Shown here: in pieces, positions 61,563-64,000 of the stretch | Numbering within the stretch: position 1 is the first letter of the stretch | How the letters are laid out: each line of letters starts with the position of its first letter | Assembly: GCA_040220895.1 (NCBI GenBank) | Contig: JAVJVY010000019.1 | Span: 390,854 to 454,853, forward strand | Direction: 5' to 3' | DNA: 64,000 bases | Source: UBA11591 sp040220895 | Lineage (GTDB): Bacteria > Bacteroidota > Bacteroidia > Flavobacteriales_E > Vicingaceae | Translations under genes and position numbers: made by a program | The notes under the pieces: generated by a model | Seen by the model: only the letters and a program-made list of their open reading frames with translations | Database searches by the model: none | Told to the model about the DNA's origin: nothing

Positions 61563-63475
61563 TTAACCGATACTTCAGGATATTTTTTATTCTGATCATC
61601 GTACTTCTTTCACCGTTGGACTCTTTGGGGCAAATGCGAAAAAAATGCCTTGCATATGGTGATCAGTTTTATTCTTCGGGAAATCCTGCTGCTGCAATTG
61701 GGTATTACAGGATGGCCATGGAAATCGATTCGTCCGAAGCTTCACTGAATTTCAAGCTTGCTCAGGCATACATGGTGACGAATAATTACAAGAAAGCTTA
61801 TTCGTACTTCAAACAATGCACTGCACTAGATAATCGAAGGGAATTTCCATTGGCCTATTTCTATGCAGGAGAAATGGATAAGATTCTTGGAAATTACCCT
61901 GCATGTTTAAAGTGGTATCGGAAATTTATCAGGCGCCAAAAAGGGGGTCGAAATTCTCATGAATACTTAAAATCTAAACTCGAGTTGAGTGCCATAAGAG
62001 AAACAAGCAGGTTATTCAAGGATACGAGCTCATGTGAAATTAGTAACGAACATGATGTCAACACCCCTGTCTCGGAATTCGCTCCTTTTTTCCAAAACGA
62101 TACCATGCTGCTCTTTTCTTCGCTCAGATCTGATTCGCTGAAGGGGCGAAAAGTCTTGGATACGGCTACTTATTATAGTCGAATTTATCACTCAAGTAAA
62201 AAAGATCAATGGCTGGCAGGGGAGGTTGTTGCGCTAAGTGCAGAAGCTGAAAAGACACATTTTGCAAACAGTGTATCCAGGCCGGGATCGACCGAGCTAT
62301 ACTATACCAAGTGCAGCGCTCCGGGAAAATGTAAAATATTCAAGACCAGATTCGAAAATGGGCAATGGGTAAATGAACTCGAGTTGCCCGCGGCTGTTAA
62401 TGCTCTGGGAACCAATAGTAGTCAACCCATGATTGTTCGACTGGATGGCTTCAATATCCTGTACTTTTCTTCGGACAGGCCCGGTGGGAAAGGGAAGATG
62501 GATCTATGGTCATGTGTTGCTCATAGCAACGGTATATATGAAGAGGCCATAAACCTTGGCGACAGTATAAATAGCCCTGGAAACGAGATATGTCCTTTCT
62601 TCTCTGAAAAAGAAAATGCACTTTATTTCAGTTCCGATTTTCATCCGGGCATGGGTGGATTTGATATTCACCGGTCTGGTTTTGTGAATGGTCATTACTC
62701 TTCACCGGTAAACCTTGGATTACCCTTCAATTCCACCTACAATGATCTTTACTTCCGCTATCTCGGTGGAAAAGGGGTCCTGTCTTCCAATCGGGAAGGG
62801 GCACAATCAGATAATTTTGAAAATTGTTGCAGCGATCTATACTTTTTCAATTACCAACCTGAAATTATTCAAGCGAAGGGTGTAGTTGCTAATATGGAGC
62901 GAATTAAACGCCTGTTGCCCATCAAGCTTTTTTTTGAAAATGACGAACCAAATCCTCGCTCCACTGATACTTCTACCAGTGTATTGTACAGCGCGGCTTT
63001 CATAAATTATACGGCAAAAATAGACGACTATGAAAGAGAATACTCCAGGGGGCTTAAAGGCTTGAACAAGGAAGAGGCTGCACTCGAAGTAAGGAATTTC
63101 TTTGATTTCGAGATTTCCCCTTCTTTTTCAGACTTCAAGGAAGCCATGCAATTGCTACTGGATGAATTGGCTCTGGGACACAACATTCACTTGGATATCA
63201 AGGGCTATGCCAGTCCATTGTCCAATTCAGACTATAACAGGAAGCTCACGTTGCGAAGAATTAAAAGCGTGGTGAATGAGATAGAGCATTACAATGGTTC
63301 GGCTCTTTTGAAATTCCTTGAAAATGGTCAATTGAACATAAGAGTCTTTCCCTTTGGCGAAGATCGCGCGTCTCAGAGCGTGAGCGATGACTTTAACGAT
63401 CGCCGGAACGCGATCTATTCTAAAAAGGCTGCTTTTGAGCGAAGGGTAGAAATAATCTCTATAGAAATCCAGTAA
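61559..63475 (+). CDS. TPR-PD40-OmpA partner of PorP/SprF
   Basis: 638 residues from the ATG at 61559 (ATGA overlap; an ATG at 61544 is possible). Signal peptide to about residue 25, TPRs (about 35-130), PD40 propeller (FFQNDTMLLFSSLRSD, ILYFSSDRPGGKGKMDLW, LYFSSDFHPGMGGFDI; about 165-430), and a C-terminal OmpA-like domain opening with LFFENDEPNPRS, carrying a long insertion before IHLDIKGYASPLSNSDYN and ending FNDRRNAIYSKKAAFERRVEI. This matches PorE-like partners of PorP; it should link the barrel to peptidoglycan. Confidence 0.9.
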   Translation: MINRYFRIFFILIIVLLSPLDSLGQMRKKCLAYGDQFYSSGNPAAAIGYYRMAMEIDSSEASLNFKLAQAYMVTNNYKKAYSYFKQCTALDNRREFPLAYFYAGEMDKILGNYPACLKWYRKFIRRQKGGRNSHEYLKSKLELSAIRETSRLFKDTSSCEISNEHDVNTPVSEFAPFFQNDTMLLFSSLRSDSLKGRKVLDTATYYSRIYHSSKKDQWLAGEVVALSAEAEKTHFANSVSRPGSTELYYTKCSAPGKCKIFKTRFENGQWVNELELPAAVNALGTNSSQPMIVRLDGFNILYFSSDRPGGKGKMDLWSCVAHSNGIYEEAINLGDSINSPGNEICPFFSEKENALYFSSDFHPGMGGFDIHRSGFVNGHYSSPVNLGLPFNSTYNDLYFRYLGGKGVLSSNREGAQSDNFENCCSDLYFFNYQPEIIQAKGVVANMERIKRLLPIKLFFENDEPNPRSTDTSTSVLYSAAFINYTAKIDDYEREYSRGLKGLNKEEAALEVRNFFDFEISPSFSDFKEAMQLLLDELALGHNIHLDIKGYASPLSNSDYNRKLTLRRIKSVVNEIEHYNGSALLKFLENGQLNIRVFPFGEDRASQSVSDDFNDRRNAIYSKKAAFERRVEIISIEIQ

Positions 63476-63669
63476 TTATAAAAGTAAATAATTGGAAAGC
63501 TAAAGCCATAAAAATGCGGGGTTAGTGACTTGCATTGCGCACTGATATTGATGGAATTATACTTAAGAATCATTGGTACGAGCTATAAAACGTTGAAAAT
63601 GAGAAAAAATAAATAGTATTTCTATGTGTGTTTGTCCTTAAAAAATCTTAATATTACTCCGTTTTAACC

Positions 63670-63686
63670 GTTACAAACTTTGTAAC
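63670..63686. promoter_or_regulatory. perfect palindrome upstream of the putative adhesin
   Basis: GTTACAAA-C-TTTGTAAC, 8-base arms around one base, ending 14 bases before the start codon. It could be a regulator binding site or part of the 5' leader. The surrounding 63476-63700 gap (225 bases) is AT-rich and otherwise shows no gene. Confidence 0.4.
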
Positions 63687-63700
63687 CTAATTAGATAAAT

Positions 63701-64000
63701 ATGAAAATAATTGGACTTTTTAAGTCGAAAAGGAATTCAATAATGAATAGAATTCAGTTTCGCAAAGCGTTACTTCTGGTCGGTGCCGGGCTTTTGAGCT
63801 TTTCGCTCTCGCACGCGCAAATGGCCGCTGGTAACTATACCATTAACTCTGGAAACCCTACATCGGGTTCCAACTTTAACTCATTTGGAGACTTTATTTC
63901 TGCGCTTAGTTCTGCAGGAAATGCTATCCAGGGAGCCGTCAATGTGACGGTTGTTTCGGGTTCAGGTCCTTATACTGAAACCGTAACTTTCCCATCAGTG
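63701..64000 (+). CDS. large secreted protein, N-terminus only (putative beta-helix adhesin)
   Basis: The frame opens at the ATG at 63701 and stays open for 100 codons to the window edge. A long signal peptide (cleavage probably after SFSLSHAQ, residue 40) is followed by GNYTINSGNPTSGSNF, FGDFISALSSAGNAIQGAVN and VTVVSGSGPYTETVTFP. This opening is typical of very large Bacteroidota surface proteins with right-handed beta-helix repeats and a C-terminal T9SS sorting domain. Its position after the PorP-PorE-like pair suggests it is their cargo; the C-terminus lies outside the window, so this is inference. Confidence 0.75.
   Translation, partial: MKIIGLFKSKRNSIMNRIQFRKALLLVGAGLLSFSLSHAQMAAGNYTINSGNPTSGSNFNSFGDFISALSSAGNAIQGAVNVTVVSGSGPYTETVTFPSV

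Overview
The window comes from a member of the Bacteroidota, most likely Flavobacteriales or a close relative. The evidence is T9SS-type C-terminal sorting domains on two subtilases, a PorP/SprF gene, several TPR-PD40-OmpA envelope proteins, Bacteroidota-only families (DUF3276/PUR, DUF4199, DUF5683, long NusB, DUF1573), SRP RNA of the Bacteroidota type, almost no Shine-Dalgarno sequences, and repeated TAnnTTTG -7 promoter elements. The DNA is moderately AT-rich and densely coded. It reads as ordinary chromosome: I see no prophage, insertion sequence, CRISPR array, rRNA or tRNA. No stretch of more than 300 bases lacks a gene or RNA.

Layout. 1-5.4 kb: pyruvate:ferredoxin oxidoreductase (cut by the left edge), a chimeric methyltransferase and a 2'-5' RNA ligase-like protein. 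5.4-8.6 kb (minus): thrS-infC-rpmI-rplT, with infC starting at a non-canonical ATT. 8.7-10.1 kb (minus): lipoprotein plus small exported protein, copy 1 of a duplicated module. 10.1-19.3 kb (minus): parA-parB-DUF5683-dapB, then two tandem signal peptidases I, a WbqC-like protein, an exported class V aminotransferase and an acyl-CoA carboxylase beta subunit. 19.5-22.2 kb: flavin reductase, DUF3276 protein and ABC exporter. 22.4-28 kb (plus): leucine dehydrogenase, nusB, DUF1573 lipoprotein, yajC, coaE, nnr, DUF922 protease-like protein. 28-32.7 kb: transaldolase-like aldolase, SRP RNA, DUF4199 membrane protein and sugar/glycan enzymes. 32.8-37 kb (plus): YwqK/MORN-repeat protein, mnmA, a lipoprotein and a T9SS-secreted subtilase. 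37-46.7 kb (minus): recR, a GT2 fusion protein, a 2-oxoacid dehydrogenase E2, two PorE-like envelope proteins, a DnaQ-like exonuclease and an FAH-family hydrolase. 46.8-53.8 kb (plus): sodium:solute symporter, copy 2 of the lipoprotein/exported-protein module, a DHH phosphoesterase and four consecutive FKBP-type lipoproteins beginning with a GldI-like one. 53.8-60.4 kb (minus): msrB, an OmpA-family protein, queE and a 1195-residue T9SS subtilase. 60.5-64 kb (plus): PorP/SprF, a TPR-PD40-OmpA partner and the start of a large secreted protein cut by the right edge.

The accessory content is dominated by the cell envelope: export (signal peptidases, YajC, SRP RNA), lipoprotein folding and repair (FKBPs, MsrB), glycan synthesis and type IX secretion with its cargo. 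The best candidate for an undescribed system is the two-gene module (acidic lipoprotein plus small exported beta-rich protein) found twice, about 39 kb apart, in the same gene order.
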